DNA from: DASUDX01 sp036275365
GTDB taxonomy: Bacteria; Pseudomonadota; Gammaproteobacteria; Nevskiales; Nevskiaceae
NCBI GenBank assembly: GCA_036275365.1
Contig: DASUDX010000083.1
Span: forward strand, 37,419 to 101,418
Length of the DNA stretch: 64,000 nucleotides
Direction: 5' to 3'
The notes below the pieces were generated by a model. That model saw only the letters and a program-made list of their open reading frames with translations. It ran no database searches and was not told the origin of the DNA. Below, in pieces: positions 1-9,987 of the stretch. Position numbers and translations under genes: made by a program. Each line of letters opens with the position of its first letter. Position 1 is the stretch's first letter.

Positions 1-372
1 GCCGCGGTGTTCTTCTCGATCGGGGCACCGTTCGCCGGGATGCTGGAGATCATCGTCTACGCCGGCGCGATCATGGTGCTGTTCGTGTTCGTGGTGATGA
101 TGCTCAACCTCGGCAAGGCGCAGACCGATCAGGAACGGGTCTGGCTGGCTCCGCGCACCTGGATCGGTCCGTCGATCCTCGCCGGCCTGCTGCTGTTCCA
201 GCTGGGCCAGGTGCTCTCCACCGGCAGCTACCAGCCGGCCGGTCTGGCCGAAGTGGGGGCCAAGGCGGTCGGCATCGCCCTGTTCGGCCCCTATCTGCTG
301 GCGGTGGAACTGGCGTCCATGCTGCTCACCGCCGCGCTGGTGGCGGCCTACCATCTCGGCAAGCACGAGTGA
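1..372 (+). CDS. nuoJ: NADH-quinone oxidoreductase subunit J (C-terminal part)
   Basis: This is a membrane subunit of respiratory complex I, in the proton-translocating arm. The gene enters from the left edge in an open frame, so its true start lies outside the window; the GTG at 7 is internal. The visible part holds the conserved NuoJ segment [20 protein letters not shown], which forms the TM3 helix containing the pi-bulge of the family, and then two further hydrophobic helices. It ends LGKHE. Its stop overlaps the ATG of nuoK (TGATG), which is typical of a tightly coupled nuo operon. The assignment is secure from the motif and the gene order. Confidence 0.95.
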   Translation, partial: AAVFFSIGAPFAGMLEIIVYAGAIMVLFVFVVMMLNLGKAQTDQERVWLAPRTWIGPSILAGLLLFQLGQVLSTGSYQPAGLAEVGAKAVGIALFGPYLLAVELASMLLTAALVAAYHLGKHE

Positions 373-704
373 TGCCCATGGACGCCTCGACGCCGATGAT
401 CGGCATTCCGATGGAGCACGGCCTGCTGCTGGCCGGCCTGCTGTTCAGCCTGGGCCTGATCGGCCTGCTGGTCCGCCGCAACATCCTGTTCATGCTGATG
501 TCGCTGGAGATCATGATGAATGCCGCCGCGCTGGCCTTCGTGGTCGCCGGCAGCCGCTGGCAGCAGCCGGATGGCCAGATCATGTTCATCCTGGTGCTGA
601 CCTTGGCCGCCGCCGAGGCCTCGGTGGGTCTGGCCCTGCTGCTCCAGCTCTATCGTCGCTTCGGCACCCTGGATGTGGATGCCGCCTCGCGGATGCGCGG
701 ATGA
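372..704 (+). CDS. nuoK: NADH-quinone oxidoreductase subunit K
   Basis: This is a small three-helix membrane subunit of complex I (MrpC-like), part of the proton path between NuoJ and NuoN. The core begins [18 protein letters not shown] and continues into the family hallmark [14 protein letters not shown], whose buried glutamate is essential in homologues. Starting at ATG 372 gives 110 residues, slightly longer than the usual 100-102. A start at ATG 396 would give the standard length, so the first eight residues are uncertain; a GTG at 369 is also in frame. The gene lies between nuoJ and nuoL in the standard order. Confidence 0.95.
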   Translation: MPMDASTPMIGIPMEHGLLLAGLLFSLGLIGLLVRRNILFMLMSLEIMMNAAALAFVVAGSRWQQPDGQIMFILVLTLAAAEASVGLALLLQLYRRFGTLDVDAASRMRG

Positions 705-823
705 GCACCGATCAGACCGCCCTCCGCCTGGCGGCGTGCCCCGCCGCGCCGCCGGCCCGCCCACGCCGCGCCGGGGCCGCGTTGCAACGGCCACTGCCGT
801 CCCGCCCTCACCGGGATCACTGA
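701..823 (+). CDS. Possible 40-codon coupled ORF between nuoK and nuoL
   Basis: An ATG at 701 overlaps the nuoK stop in the ATGA arrangement used elsewhere in this operon. Its frame stays open for 40 codons and ends with TGA at 821-823, only three bases before the nuoL ATG. It therefore fills the nuoK-nuoL gap almost exactly. The product would be rich in Arg, Pro and Ala with no recognisable domain or membrane segment. It may be a translational bridge that delivers ribosomes to nuoL, or simply chance openness in GC-rich DNA. There is no evidence for a functional protein. Confidence 0.25.
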   Translation: MSTDQTALRLAACPAAPPARPRRAGAALQRPLPSRPHRDH

Positions 824-826
824 CCC

Positions 827-2743
827 ATGCTTGATCTGCTCTTTCTGGTCTTCCTCGCGCCGCTGCTGGGCTTCCTGATTCTCGCCTTCACCCGCGGCCG
901 GCTCGGCGAGACCGGCTCGGCGGTGGTCGGCGTCGGCAGCGTCGGGATCTCGGCCCTGCTCACCGCGCTGATCGGCGCGACCTTCCTCAGCAGTCCGCCG
1001 GAGGGCGGGGCCTACACCCAGCTGCTGTGGACCTGGATGAGCGTGGATGGCTTCGCCCCGGCCTTCGCCCTGCGCCTGGACGGCCTGTCGCTGACCATGA
1101 TGGGCGTGATCACCGGGGTGGGTTTCTTCATCCACCTGTTCGCCGCCTGGTACATGCGCGGTGACGAGGCCTACGCGCGCTTCTTCAGCTACATGAACCT
1201 GTTCGTCGCCTCCATGCTGTTCCTGGTGCTCGGCGACAACCTGCTGTTCGTCTACTTCGGCTGGGAAGGCGTGGGTGTGGCCTCCTACCTGCTGATCGGC
1301 TTCTGGTACCAGGACGCCGCCAATGGCGCGGCGGCGCGCAAGGCCTTCGTGGTCACCCGCGTCGGCGACACCTTCATGGCCATCGGCCTGTTCATCCTGT
1401 TCCACCAGTTCGGCACGCTGGAGATCCAGCCGCTGATGGCGGCGGTGCGCGAGGGCTGGGCGCAGGGCCCGGCAATCGCCACCGTCGCCGCCCTGCTGCT
1501 GCTCGGGGGCGCGGTGGGCAAGAGTGCCCAGCTGCCGCTGCAGACCTGGCTGCCGGATGCCATGGCCGGCCCCACCCCGGTCTCGGCGCTGATCCATGCG
1601 GCGACCATGGTCACCGCCGGGGTGTATCTGATCGCCCGCACTCATCCGCTGTTCGAGGTGGCGCCCTATGCCCTGGATGCGGTGGCCTGGGTCGGTGCGA
1701 TCACCCTGTTGATGGCCGGATTCATCGCGCTGACCCAGACCGACATCAAGAAGATCCTCGCCTACTCGACCATGAGCCAGATCGGCTACATGTTCCTGGC
1801 CCTGGGCGTGGGGGCCTACCAGCCGGCGGTGTTCCACCTGATGACCCATGCCTTCTTCAAGGCGCTGCTGTTCCTCTCGGCCGGCTCGGTGATCCTGGCC
1901 TGCCACCACGAGCAGGACATCTTCCGCATGGGCGGCCTGCGCAAGCAGATTCCGCTGACCTACTGGTGCTTCCTGATCGGGTCGCTGGCGCTGATCGCCT
2001 TCCCCTACAGCTCCGGCTATTTCAGCAAGGAAGAGATCCTCTTCGAGGCCTGGTACTCCGGCGAGCCGGCGCTGTTCTGGCTCGGTCTGGCCGGCGCCTT
2101 CATGACCGCGCTCTACACCTTCCGCCTGATCTTCATCGCCTTCTTCGGCGAGTCCCATCTGGGCTCGGCGGACGCCCACGGCCAGAGCGCGTACGCCCAC
2201 GATGACGGACACGCTCATGACCCGGGGCACGGGCACGGCGTGACGGTGCCCACCGGCCTGTCCCACCATCTGCCGCTGATCGTGCTGGCGGTGTTCTCGG
2301 TGATCGGCGGGCTGATCCACCTGCCGCTGGACGGCGTGCTGCCAGCCCGGCCGTTCACCGAGGAGCAGCAGGGCTTCATGCAGACCCTCGGCTGGATCTC
2401 TCTGGGGGTGTCCGGCGCTGGCGTGGCGCTGGCCTGGCTGATCTATGGCAGCTCCTACGCCCGCAGCGTGCGCCTGCGCGATTCGCGCAACCCGCTGCTG
2501 CTCTGGTGGCGCGCCGCGTTCGGCTGGGACTGGCTGTATGACCGGCTGTTCGTGAAGCCCTATCTGTTCATCGTGCACATCAACCGGCGCGATGGGGTGG
2601 ATCAGCTGATCACCCTGATTCCGGATGGCTTCCGCTCCCTCAACGGCCTGCTCACCCAGACCCAGACCGGCCATCTGCGCTGGTACGCCGCCGCCCTGGC
2701 CGGCGGGGCGGTGCTGGTGATCGGCGCAACGGTGTTCGCATGA
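827..2743 (+). CDS. nuoL: NADH-quinone oxidoreductase subunit L
   Basis: This is the distal antiporter-like proton-pumping subunit of complex I, 638 residues with about 16 transmembrane helices. Visible family hallmarks are [19 protein letters not shown] with the conserved Glu, the lysine helix [32 protein letters not shown], and [18 protein letters not shown]. The C-terminal part carries the long lateral helix that runs along the membrane arm. A cytoplasmic or periplasmic loop near residues 449-472 is unusually rich in histidine ([15 protein letters not shown]). The ATG at 827 follows a 122-base gap after nuoK, and the stop overlaps nuoM by four bases. Confidence 0.97.
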   Translation: MLDLLFLVFLAPLLGFLILAFTRGRLGETGSAVVGVGSVGISALLTALIGATFLSSPPEGGAYTQLLWTWMSVDGFAPAFALRLDGLSLTMMGVITGVGFFIHLFAAWYMRGDEAYARFFSYMNLFVASMLFLVLGDNLLFVYFGWEGVGVASYLLIGFWYQDAANGAAARKAFVVTRVGDTFMAIGLFILFHQFGTLEIQPLMAAVREGWAQGPAIATVAALLLLGGAVGKSAQLPLQTWLPDAMAGPTPVSALIHAATMVTAGVYLIARTHPLFEVAPYALDAVAWVGAITLLMAGFIALTQTDIKKILAYSTMSQIGYMFLALGVGAYQPAVFHLMTHAFFKALLFLSAGSVILACHHEQDIFRMGGLRKQIPLTYWCFLIGSLALIAFPYSSGYFSKEEILFEAWYSGEPALFWLGLAGAFMTALYTFRLIFIAFFGESHLGSADAHGQSAYAHDDGHAHDPGHGHGVTVPTGLSHHLPLIVLAVFSVIGGLIHLPLDGVLPARPFTEEQQGFMQTLGWISLGVSGAGVALAWLIYGSSYARSVRLRDSRNPLLLWWRAAFGWDWLYDRLFVKPYLFIVHINRRDGVDQLITLIPDGFRSLNGLLTQTQTGHLRWYAAALAGGAVLVIGATVFA

Positions 2744-4278
2744 TCCTGCTCTGGCTCATCCTCATCCCCTTCATCGGCGGCCTGCTGTGCTGGCAGGGCG
2801 AGCGCTTCCTCGGCCGCGAGATGCCGCGCTGGATCGCGCTGCTGACCATGCTGCTGGCGCTGGGCATCTCGCTGTGGCTCTGGGCCACCGGCACCTACGA
2901 CCTGCCAGCGGTGGGCGGCAAGCCGACCTGGGCGCTGGAGTACAAGGTCGACTGGATTCCGCGCTTCGGCATCTCCCTGCATCTGGCGCTGGACGGGCTG
3001 TCCCTGCTGCTGGTGATCCTCACCAATCTGCTGGGCGTGATGGCGGTGGGCTGTTCCTGGAAGGAGATCGACCGCAATGTCGGCTTCTTCCACCTCAACC
3101 TGCTGTGGAACCTGGGCGGCGTGGTCGGCGTGTTCCTGACGCTGGACCTGTTCCTGTTCTTCTTCCTCTGGGAAATGATGCTGGTGCCGATGTACTTCCT
3201 GATCGCGCTGTGGGGGCATGACTCCCCGGGCGGCAAGGGCAAGGTCTACGCGGCCACCAAGTTCTTCATCTTCACCCAGGCCTCGGGCCTGCTGATGCTG
3301 CTCTCCATCCTCGGCCTGGTGTTCGTGCACCAGCAGCAGACCGGGGTGATCACCTTCAACTACATGGACCTGCTCGACACCGAGATGGGTCCGCTCACCG
3401 AGTACCTGCTGATGCTCGGCTTCTTCATCGCCTTCGCGGTGAAGACCCCGGCCATTCCCTTCCACAGCTGGCTGCCGGATGCCCACTCGCAGGCGCCCAC
3501 CGCCGGCTCGGTGGATCTGGCCGGCATCCTGCTGAAGACCGCGGCCTACGGCATGCTCCGCTTCGGCCTGCCGCTGTTCCCCAATGCCTCGGCGGACTTC
3601 GCGCCGGTGGCGATGTGGCTGGGCGTGATCGGCATCGTCTACGGCGCCTTCATGTGCTTCGCCCAGACCGATATCAAGCGTCTGGTGGCCTACTCCTCGA
3701 TCTCGCACATGGGCTTCGTGCTGGTGGGGGTCTATGCCGGCACCGAGCAGGCCTTGCAGGGCGTGGTGATGCAGATGCTCGCCCACGGCATTTCCGCCGG
3801 TGCGCTGTTCATCCTCTGCGGCGAGATCTACGAGCGTCTGCACACCCGCGAGCTGCCGAAGATGGGCGGGCTGTGGGCGCGCCTGCCCTATCTGCCGCCG
3901 ATCACCCTGTTCTTCTGCCTGGCGGCGCTGGGCATGCCCGGGCTCGGCAACTTCATCGGCGAGTTCCTGATCCTGCTCGGCACCTGGCCGGTCGACCCGC
4001 TGATCACCTGCGTGGCGGCGGTGGGTCTGGTGATGGGCGCGGTCTACTCGCTGATCCTGATCCAGCGCGCCTTCCACGGTCCGCCGCAGGCCGACATGCC
4101 CCATCTGAAGGACCTCTCGCGCCGGGAGCTGGCCCTGGTCGGCTCGCTGATGGCCATCCTGCTGTGGATGGGTCTCTACCCGCAGCCCTTCCTCGACACC
4201 AGCGCCACCTCCATGCAGCACGTCGCCGAGATCTACCGCAGCGCCGGCAGTGCCGCCAGCCTGGGAGCCCAGCCATGA
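2740..4278 (+). CDS. nuoM: NADH-quinone oxidoreductase subunit M
   Basis: This is the middle antiporter-like proton pump of complex I, 512 residues and wholly membrane-embedded. Diagnostic segments are [20 protein letters not shown], which contains the conserved functional Glu, [20 protein letters not shown], which contains the pumping lysine, and [16 protein letters not shown]. The ATG sits inside the end of nuoL (ATGA overlap), and the nuoM stop in turn overlaps the nuoN start, so the three genes are translationally coupled. Length and motifs match the family with no anomaly. Confidence 0.97.
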   Translation: MILLWLILIPFIGGLLCWQGERFLGREMPRWIALLTMLLALGISLWLWATGTYDLPAVGGKPTWALEYKVDWIPRFGISLHLALDGLSLLLVILTNLLGVMAVGCSWKEIDRNVGFFHLNLLWNLGGVVGVFLTLDLFLFFFLWEMMLVPMYFLIALWGHDSPGGKGKVYAATKFFIFTQASGLLMLLSILGLVFVHQQQTGVITFNYMDLLDTEMGPLTEYLLMLGFFIAFAVKTPAIPFHSWLPDAHSQAPTAGSVDLAGILLKTAAYGMLRFGLPLFPNASADFAPVAMWLGVIGIVYGAFMCFAQTDIKRLVAYSSISHMGFVLVGVYAGTEQALQGVVMQMLAHGISAGALFILCGEIYERLHTRELPKMGGLWARLPYLPPITLFFCLAALGMPGLGNFIGEFLILLGTWPVDPLITCVAAVGLVMGAVYSLILIQRAFHGPPQADMPHLKDLSRRELALVGSLMAILLWMGLYPQPFLDTSATSMQHVAEIYRSAGSAASLGAQP

Positions 4279-5729
4279 GCTTCACTCCGGCCCAGTGGCT
4301 GGCCCTGCTGCCGATCCTGCTGGTCAGCGCCACCATCGTGGTGGTGATGCTGGCGATCGCCGTCAAGCGCGATCACTGGTGGAACGCCACCTTCACCGTG
4401 GTGGGGCTCAACCTCGCCCTGATCTCCTGCATCCTGCTGGTCAGCAACGGCAGCCAGGATGTCACCCCGCTGCTGCGGGTGGATGGCTACAGCACCTTCT
4501 ACATGGCGATGATCCTCGCCACCACGCTCGCCACCGCCACCCTCTCCCACGCCTATCTGGAAGGCTATGCCGGCAACAAGGAGGAGATGTACCTCCTGCT
4601 CGGCCTGTCCAGCCTCGGCGCCATCGTGCTGGTCTGCGCCAACCATCTGGCGGCCTTCTTCATCGGTCTCGAGCTGATGAGCATCCCGCTCTACGCGATG
4701 GTCGGCTACCCGCTGAAGAACCAGCGCTCGCTGGAAGCCGGGCTGAAGTATCTGGTGCTCTCGGCCGGGGCCTCGGCCTTCCTGCTGTTCGGCATGGCGC
4801 TGATGTACTCGCAGGTGGGCTCGATGAGCTTCGCCGCCCTCGGCGCCTACGCCAGCAGCGCGGCGGCCAATCCCTTCCTGCAGGTGGGCGCGGCGCTGTT
4901 CATCGTCGGCGTCGGCTTCAAGCTCTCGCTGGTGCCCTTCCACCTGTGGACGCCGGATGTCTACGAGGGCGCGCCCGCGCCGGTGGCGGCCTATCTCGCC
5001 ACCGCCAGCAAGACCGCGGTGTTCGCCGTGCTCTTGCGCTACTTCGTCGAGGGCGGTGGCTATTCCCAGCCCACCCTGCTCGACACGCTGGCGGTGATCG
5101 CCATCGTCTCCATCCTGGTCGGCAATGTGCTGGCGCTGATGCAGGCCAATGTGAAGCGCATGCTGGCCTATTCCTCGGTGGCCCAGTTCGGCTACTGCCT
5201 GGTGGCGCTGATCGCCAGTGGACCGCTGGCAGTGGAAGCGGTGGGCATGTTCCTGCTCACCTATGTGGTGACCACCCTGGGCGCCTTCGGCGTGGTGACG
5301 CTCACCTCCAGCCCGATGGGCGAGGCCGACGCCGACGAGTACGACGACTACCGCGGCCTGTTCTGGCGCCGTCCCTATCTCGCCTCGATCCTCACCGCCA
5401 TGCTGCTCTCGCTGGCTGGCATCCCGCTCACCGCCGGCTTCATCGGCAAGTTCTATGTGATCGCTGCCGGCGTCGAGCAGCGCGAGTGGTGGCTGCTGGC
5501 GGCCGTGGTGGTGGGTAGCGCCATCGGCCTGTACTACTACCTCAAGCTGATGATCACCCTGTTCCTGGTCACCCCGGCGCTGCGCCGCTTCAGCGCGCCG
5601 CTGGACTGGGCGCAGCGCGCCGGCGGCACCATGGTGCTGCTGCTGATGCTGCTGATGCTGCTGATGGGGCTGTTCCCGCAGCCCTTCATCGACATCGTCC
5701 AGATCGGCAGCCTGGGCCAGCCGCGGTGA
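4275..5729 (+). CDS. nuoN: NADH-quinone oxidoreductase subunit N
   Basis: This is the third antiporter-like subunit of complex I, 484 residues, and the last nuo gene of the operon. Recognisable segments are FIGLELMSIPLYAMVGYP (conserved Glu), VGFKLSLVPFHLWTPDVYEGAPAPV (conserved lysine and the WTPDVYEG signature), and MLAYSSVAQFGYCLVAL. The start was placed at the ATG overlapping the nuoM stop. The frame is open further upstream, but that part is a shadow of nuoM. The last hydrophobic segment is a Leu/Met run. The stop overlaps the GTG of the following lipoprotein gene. Confidence 0.97.
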   Translation: MSFTPAQWLALLPILLVSATIVVVMLAIAVKRDHWWNATFTVVGLNLALISCILLVSNGSQDVTPLLRVDGYSTFYMAMILATTLATATLSHAYLEGYAGNKEEMYLLLGLSSLGAIVLVCANHLAAFFIGLELMSIPLYAMVGYPLKNQRSLEAGLKYLVLSAGASAFLLFGMALMYSQVGSMSFAALGAYASSAAANPFLQVGAALFIVGVGFKLSLVPFHLWTPDVYEGAPAPVAAYLATASKTAVFAVLLRYFVEGGGYSQPTLLDTLAVIAIVSILVGNVLALMQANVKRMLAYSSVAQFGYCLVALIASGPLAVEAVGMFLLTYVVTTLGAFGVVTLTSSPMGEADADEYDDYRGLFWRRPYLASILTAMLLSLAGIPLTAGFIGKFYVIAAGVEQREWWLLAAVVVGSAIGLYYYLKLMITLFLVTPALRRFSAPLDWAQRAGGTMVLLLMLLMLLMGLFPQPFIDIVQIGSLGQPR

Positions 5730-6046
5730 GAGCCGCCGCGGCCCCGGCCCGGCTGGGGCTGATCCTGCTCGCGGGGCTGGCCGGCTGCGTCGGCAACCGG
5801 CCCTGGGACCCGCTGCCGCCGGCCTACCGCTTCGAGCGCTTCGAGGCCGCCGATCTGGACCGTGACGGCAAGCTCGACCGCGCTGAAACCGGCAGCGCCT
5901 TCCCCGAGTTCCTCGAGCGCTTCAACCGCCTGGACACCGACAAGTCCGGCCTGCTGTCGTGGAGCGAGTTCCGCAGCTATGCGCGCATCCGCGGCCATGT
6001 CCGCGAGCTGCCGCCCGATCCGCCCGCCACCCGTCCCGCCTCATGA
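5726..6046 (+). CDS. Small EF-hand lipoprotein coupled to nuoN
   Basis: This 106-residue protein has a lipoprotein signal ending LAGC (Cys21) and two consecutive EF-hand loops. Loop one runs D43 to E54 ([12 protein letters not shown]) and loop two D70 to E81 ([12 protein letters not shown]). Ligand positions 1, 3, 5 and 12 are acidic or polar as expected for calcium binding. It is predicted to be membrane-anchored and periplasmic. The GTG start lies within the last codons of nuoN (GTGA overlap), so it is co-translated with complex I, and its own stop overlaps purT. Its role is unknown; the gene order alone does not show that it acts on complex I. Confidence 0.85.
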   Translation: MRAAAAPARLGLILLAGLAGCVGNRPWDPLPPAYRFERFEAADLDRDGKLDRAETGSAFPEFLERFNRLDTDKSGLLSWSEFRSYARIRGHVRELPPDPPATRPAS

Positions 6047-7239
6047 ACCCCGTCATCGGCACCCCGCTGTCACCCACCGCCACCCGGGTACTGCTGCTGG
6101 GCGCCGGCGAGCTGGGCAAGGAGCTGGTGATCGAGCTGCAGCGGCTGGGCGTGGAGTGCATCGCGGTGGACCGCTACGCCAACGCCCCGGCCATGCAGGT
6201 GGCGCACCGCAGCCATGTGATCCGCATGCTCGATGGCGCGGCGCTGCGTGCGGTGATCGAACAGGAGCGGCCGCAGCTGATCGTTCCGGAGATCGAGGCC
6301 ATCCACACCCCGACCCTGGAGGCCCTGGAAGCCGAGGGCCAGACGGTGATTCCCACCGCCCGCGCCGCGCGCCTGACCATGGATCGCGAGGGCATCCGCC
6401 GGCTCGCTGCCGAGACCCTGGGGCTGCCCACCTCGCCCTACCGCTTTGCCGAGACGCTCGAGACCTACCAGGCGGCGGTGGCCGCGATCGGTCTGCCCTG
6501 CGTGGTCAAGCCGGTGATGTCGAGCTCGGGCAAGGGCCAGAGCGTGGTGAAGAGCGCCGCCGATGTGCAGGCGGCCTGGGACTACGCCCAGCAGGGCGGC
6601 CGCGCCGGTGCCGGGCGGGTGATCGTGGAGGGCTTCGTCGCCTTCGACTACGAGATCACCCTGCTCACCGTGCGCCATCTCGATGGCCACGGCCAGCCGG
6701 TGACCAGCTTCTGCCCGCCGATCGGCCATCTGCAGATCGACGGCGACTACCGCGAGTCCTGGCAGCCGCAGCCGATGAGCGCGGCGGCGCTGGCCCAGGC
6801 CCAGGACATCGCCCGGCGGATCACCGAGGCGCTTGGCGGCCGCGGCCTGTTCGGCGTGGAGCTGTTCATCCGCGGCGACCAGGCGATCTTCAGCGAAGTC
6901 TCGCCGCGCCCGCACGACACCGGCCTGGTCACCTTGATCTCGCAGGATCTCTCCGAGTTCGCCCTGCACGCGCGGGCCATCCTCGGCCTGCCCATCCCCG
7001 GGCTGCGCAGCCACGGTCCGGCGGCGAGCTGCGCCGTGCTCTGCGAGGGGGATCAGGTGGCGCCGCGCTTCGAGGGGCTGGCGGCGGCGCTGGCCGAGCC
7101 CGACACCGCGCTGCGCCTGTTCGGCAAGCCGGAGATCGGCGGCAAGCGACGCATGGGTGTGACCCTGGCCCTGGGCGAGACGGTGGACGCCGCCCGTGAC
7201 AAGGCGCGCCGCGCGCGCGCCGCCATCCAGCACCGCTGA
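6043..7239 (+). CDS. purT: Formate-dependent phosphoribosylglycinamide formyltransferase
   Basis: This ATP-grasp enzyme of purine synthesis converts GAR, formate and ATP to formyl-GAR (the folate-independent route). The 398 residues begin [28 protein letters not shown], typical of PurT, followed by [21 protein letters not shown]. The ATP-grasp core contains [15 protein letters not shown] and the metal-binding end [18 protein letters not shown]. The ATG at 6043 overlaps the stop of the EF-hand lipoprotein (ATGA); the frame extends upstream but the conserved N-terminus starts here. Length fits the family (about 390-400). Confidence 0.96.
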   Translation: MNPVIGTPLSPTATRVLLLGAGELGKELVIELQRLGVECIAVDRYANAPAMQVAHRSHVIRMLDGAALRAVIEQERPQLIVPEIEAIHTPTLEALEAEGQTVIPTARAARLTMDREGIRRLAAETLGLPTSPYRFAETLETYQAAVAAIGLPCVVKPVMSSSGKGQSVVKSAADVQAAWDYAQQGGRAGAGRVIVEGFVAFDYEITLLTVRHLDGHGQPVTSFCPPIGHLQIDGDYRESWQPQPMSAAALAQAQDIARRITEALGGRGLFGVELFIRGDQAIFSEVSPRPHDTGLVTLISQDLSEFALHARAILGLPIPGLRSHGPAASCAVLCEGDQVAPRFEGLAAALAEPDTALRLFGKPEIGGKRRMGVTLALGETVDAARDKARRARAAIQHR

Positions 7240-7276
7240 GCGGGAACGGATCGGGCCAGGCGGGGTCCCACGCTCC

Positions 7277-8725
7277 ATGAAGCCCGCCCATCCGCCGCTG
7301 CGTCTGCTGCCCGGCCTGCTGGCCGCGCTGCTGATCCTGTGGTCCTCCGCGCTGGCGGCGCTGGACGAGCGCGAGGCCCTGGCGCTGGCCCTGCGCACCG
7401 GCTTCCTGCCCACCGATGCGGAGCTCGCCGCGCTGCGGCCGCTGGACTGGGAAGCGGCGGTGCAGGGCCGCATCGACGCCGCCACCCGGCGGGCCGCGGC
7501 CCCTGCCGTCCGCCACGCCGAGTTCGACCGCGAGGAGGCCGCCAACCCGCTGCGTGGCCGGCGGGGCGCCGAACGCCGCGAGGCCCTGCGCGAGCGCGCC
7601 GAGGACATCGGCGAGCTGCAGGCCTGGTGGATGGGCGAGATGGTCGGCACCCCGGCGCCGCTGCTGGAGCGCATGACGCTGTTCTGGCACGGCCATTTTC
7701 CGGTGCGCTTCAAGCCGGTCGGTTCGCCGGTGCTGCTCTATCGCCAGAACCAGCTGTTCCGCCGCCATGCGCTGGGCGACTACCGGGCGCTGCTGCGCGG
7801 GCTGCTGCGCGACCCGGCGATGCTGATCTTTCTCGACAACACCCGCAATCGGAAGCAGGCGCCCAACGAGAACCTGGCCCGCGAGTTCCTCGAGCTGTTC
7901 ACCCTCGGCGAGGGGCACTACCGCGAGCGCGACATCAAGGAGGCCGCCCGCGCGCTCACCGGCTGGGGCGTGGATGCGGACACCGGCGAGTTCCGCATCG
8001 AGCCGCGCTTCCACGACGACGGCGAGAAGGAGATTCTCGGCGCCCGCGGCCGCTTCGACGGGGATGATCTGGTGGAGCGGGTGCTGGCCCAGCCACAGGC
8101 CGCGCGCTTCATCACCGAGAAGCTATGGCGCGAGTTCGTCTCGCCGCAGCCGGTGCCGGCCCGGGTCGAGGCCCTGGCCGCCGGCTTCCGCCGGGACTGG
8201 CGGCTGGACCGCCTGCTGCTGGCCCTGCTGACCACCCCGGAGGCGCGCGATCCGGGCCTGCGCGGGCAGCTGGTGAAGTCCCCGGTGGAGCTGGTGGTGG
8301 GGGTGAGCCGCGCGCTGGCGCTGCCGGTGGACGATGGCCGGGTGCTGGCCGCCGCCGCGGCCAGCCAGGGCCAGGCGCTGTTCAACCCGCCGAATGTGCG
8401 CGGCTGGCCGCAGGGGGTGGCCTGGATCAGCAGCCAGACCCTGCTGGCCCGCCTGCAGTACCTGCGCTGGGTCCTGGGCGAAACACCCCAGCTGCCGGCC
8501 GTCGAGGATCTGCCGGGGGTGTTGGTCAACGCGGCGCGACGCCAGGGCCGCAGCCTGCAGGCGCGCTACCGCGAGGCCCTGGCCGGACGCGCCGAGCGCT
8601 TCCCCGACCAGGGCGGCGCGGCGCGCTGGGTGGTGATCGACCCGCTGGTGCGGCTGGATCTCGCCGAGGCACCGACCGTGCGCTTCACGCAAACCCTCCT
8701 CGATCCCAGCTTCCAGCTCAAATGA
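7277..8725 (+). CDS. DUF1800 family secreted protein
   Basis: This 482-residue protein has an N-terminal signal peptide (LRLLPGLLAALLILWSSALAAL). It belongs to the DUF1800 family, shown by MTLFWHGHFPVRFKPVGSPV, a block beginning NENLAREFLELFTLGEGHY, and the C-terminal FNPPNVRGWPQGVAWIS. Family members are exported proteins of unknown biochemical function. They are almost always encoded beside a DUF1501 protein, as here, where the next gene overlaps by four bases. The start was set at ATG 7277 because it gives an intact signal peptide; the frame is open further upstream into purT. Confidence 0.9.
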   Translation: MKPAHPPLRLLPGLLAALLILWSSALAALDEREALALALRTGFLPTDAELAALRPLDWEAAVQGRIDAATRRAAAPAVRHAEFDREEAANPLRGRRGAERREALRERAEDIGELQAWWMGEMVGTPAPLLERMTLFWHGHFPVRFKPVGSPVLLYRQNQLFRRHALGDYRALLRGLLRDPAMLIFLDNTRNRKQAPNENLAREFLELFTLGEGHYRERDIKEAARALTGWGVDADTGEFRIEPRFHDDGEKEILGARGRFDGDDLVERVLAQPQAARFITEKLWREFVSPQPVPARVEALAAGFRRDWRLDRLLLALLTTPEARDPGLRGQLVKSPVELVVGVSRALALPVDDGRVLAAAAASQGQALFNPPNVRGWPQGVAWISSQTLLARLQYLRWVLGETPQLPAVEDLPGVLVNAARRQGRSLQARYREALAGRAERFPDQGGAARWVVIDPLVRLDLAEAPTVRFTQTLLDPSFQLK

Positions 8726-9885
8726 ACGCGCGCCTGTCCCGTCGTGCCCTGCTGCAGGCGCTCGGTCCGATCGGCGCCAGCCTGCTGCTGGCCCCGCCGC
8801 GCCTGCTGGCCTCGGCCTCGCCGCGCTGCCTGATCCTGGTCGAGCTCAACGGCGCCAACGATGGCCTCAACACCGTGGTGCCCTACGCCGATCCGGCCTA
8901 CCGCGCGCTGCGGCCGAACCTCGCCCTGGCGCGCGAGGGACTGCTGGCACTGGACGCGCGGCTGGCCCTGCATCCGCAGCTGCGCCGGCTGCACCGGCGC
9001 TTCCAGGCCCGCGAGCTGGCCATCGTGCTGGGTCTGGGCTATCCCGATCCCAACCGCTCGCATTTCCGCTCGATCGAGATCTGGGACAGCGGCTCGGATG
9101 CCGACCAGACCTCCAACGAGGGCTGGCTGACCCGCCTGGGCAGCGCCCCGCTGCGCCAGGCGGGCTACGCGCTGGACGGGGTGGTGATCGGCCGCAATCC
9201 CGGGCCGCTGTCCGGCGAGGCCTTCCTGCCGGTGGTGATGGAGGATCGCCAGTCCTATCTGGCCGAGGCCCTGCGCACCGACGCCCCGCAGGCGCTGCTG
9301 GCGCGCAACCCGACGCTCGCCCATCTGGTGCGGGTGCAGAGCGCCATCGAGGGCTCGGCCGACTCCCTCGCTGCGGATCGGCCGCCGCTGAAGACGGCCT
9401 TTCCGAAGGGCCGCTTTGGCGAGGATCTGGCCGAGGCCGCACGGCTGGCGAGCGGACGGCCGCTGGCGGCGGTGATCAAGGTGGCGCTGACCGGCTTTGA
9501 TACCCATGTGGGCCAGCTCGGCCGCCACCAGGCCCTGCTCGGCGAGCTCGACGAGGGCCTCGAGGCCCTGTGCACCGCCCTGCGCGAGACCGGGGCCTGG
9601 TCACACACCCTGGTGATGACCTACTCCGAGTTCGGCCGTCGCGCCCGCGAGAACGCCGCCCGCGGCACCGATCACGGCACCGCGGCACCCCACTTCGTGC
9701 TCGGTGGCGCGGTCCGCGGCGGGCTGTACGGCGAGCAGCCGCGGCTGGACCGGCTGGTGGACGATGATCTGGTCCACACCGTGGATTTCCGCCGCTACTA
9801 CAACAGCGTGCTCGCCGACTGGTTCGGCCGGCCGGAGATCCAGTTCGATCCCGCCCGTCACCGCCGGCTCGACTTCCTCGCCTGA
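8722..9885 (+). CDS. DUF1501 family protein with Tat-type signal
   Basis: This 387-residue protein starts with a twin-arginine-like signal (SRRALLQALGPIGASLLLA) and is therefore probably exported folded. The body matches the DUF1501 (sulfatase-like alkaline-phosphatase superfamily) group: LILVELNGANDGLNTVVPY, NRSHFRSIEIWDSG, FDTHVGQLGRHQALL and TYSEFGRRARENAARGTDHG. These blocks supply metal-binding Asp/His candidates. It is translationally coupled to the DUF1800 gene (ATG inside the upstream stop region), so the two products probably act together outside the cytoplasm. The substrate is unknown. Confidence 0.9.
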   Translation: MNARLSRRALLQALGPIGASLLLAPPRLLASASPRCLILVELNGANDGLNTVVPYADPAYRALRPNLALAREGLLALDARLALHPQLRRLHRRFQARELAIVLGLGYPDPNRSHFRSIEIWDSGSDADQTSNEGWLTRLGSAPLRQAGYALDGVVIGRNPGPLSGEAFLPVVMEDRQSYLAEALRTDAPQALLARNPTLAHLVRVQSAIEGSADSLAADRPPLKTAFPKGRFGEDLAEAARLASGRPLAAVIKVALTGFDTHVGQLGRHQALLGELDEGLEALCTALRETGAWSHTLVMTYSEFGRRARENAARGTDHGTAAPHFVLGGAVRGGLYGEQPRLDRLVDDDLVHTVDFRRYYNSVLADWFGRPEIQFDPARHRRLDFLA

Positions 9886-9987
9886 GCCGGGCGGCCGCCG
9901 CTCGGCCGCTGCCGGCCACCCCTGATCCGCCGACCCTGCGCGCCGGCGCCGGCCGGCCGCTACACCGGGGCAAGCGCGAGGATTCCG

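Noticed and set aside
650..4221. Long minus-strand frames opposite nuoL and nuoM
   Set aside because: Same reason: they mirror well-supported membrane subunits and read as Arg/Gln/His/Gly-rich nonsense.
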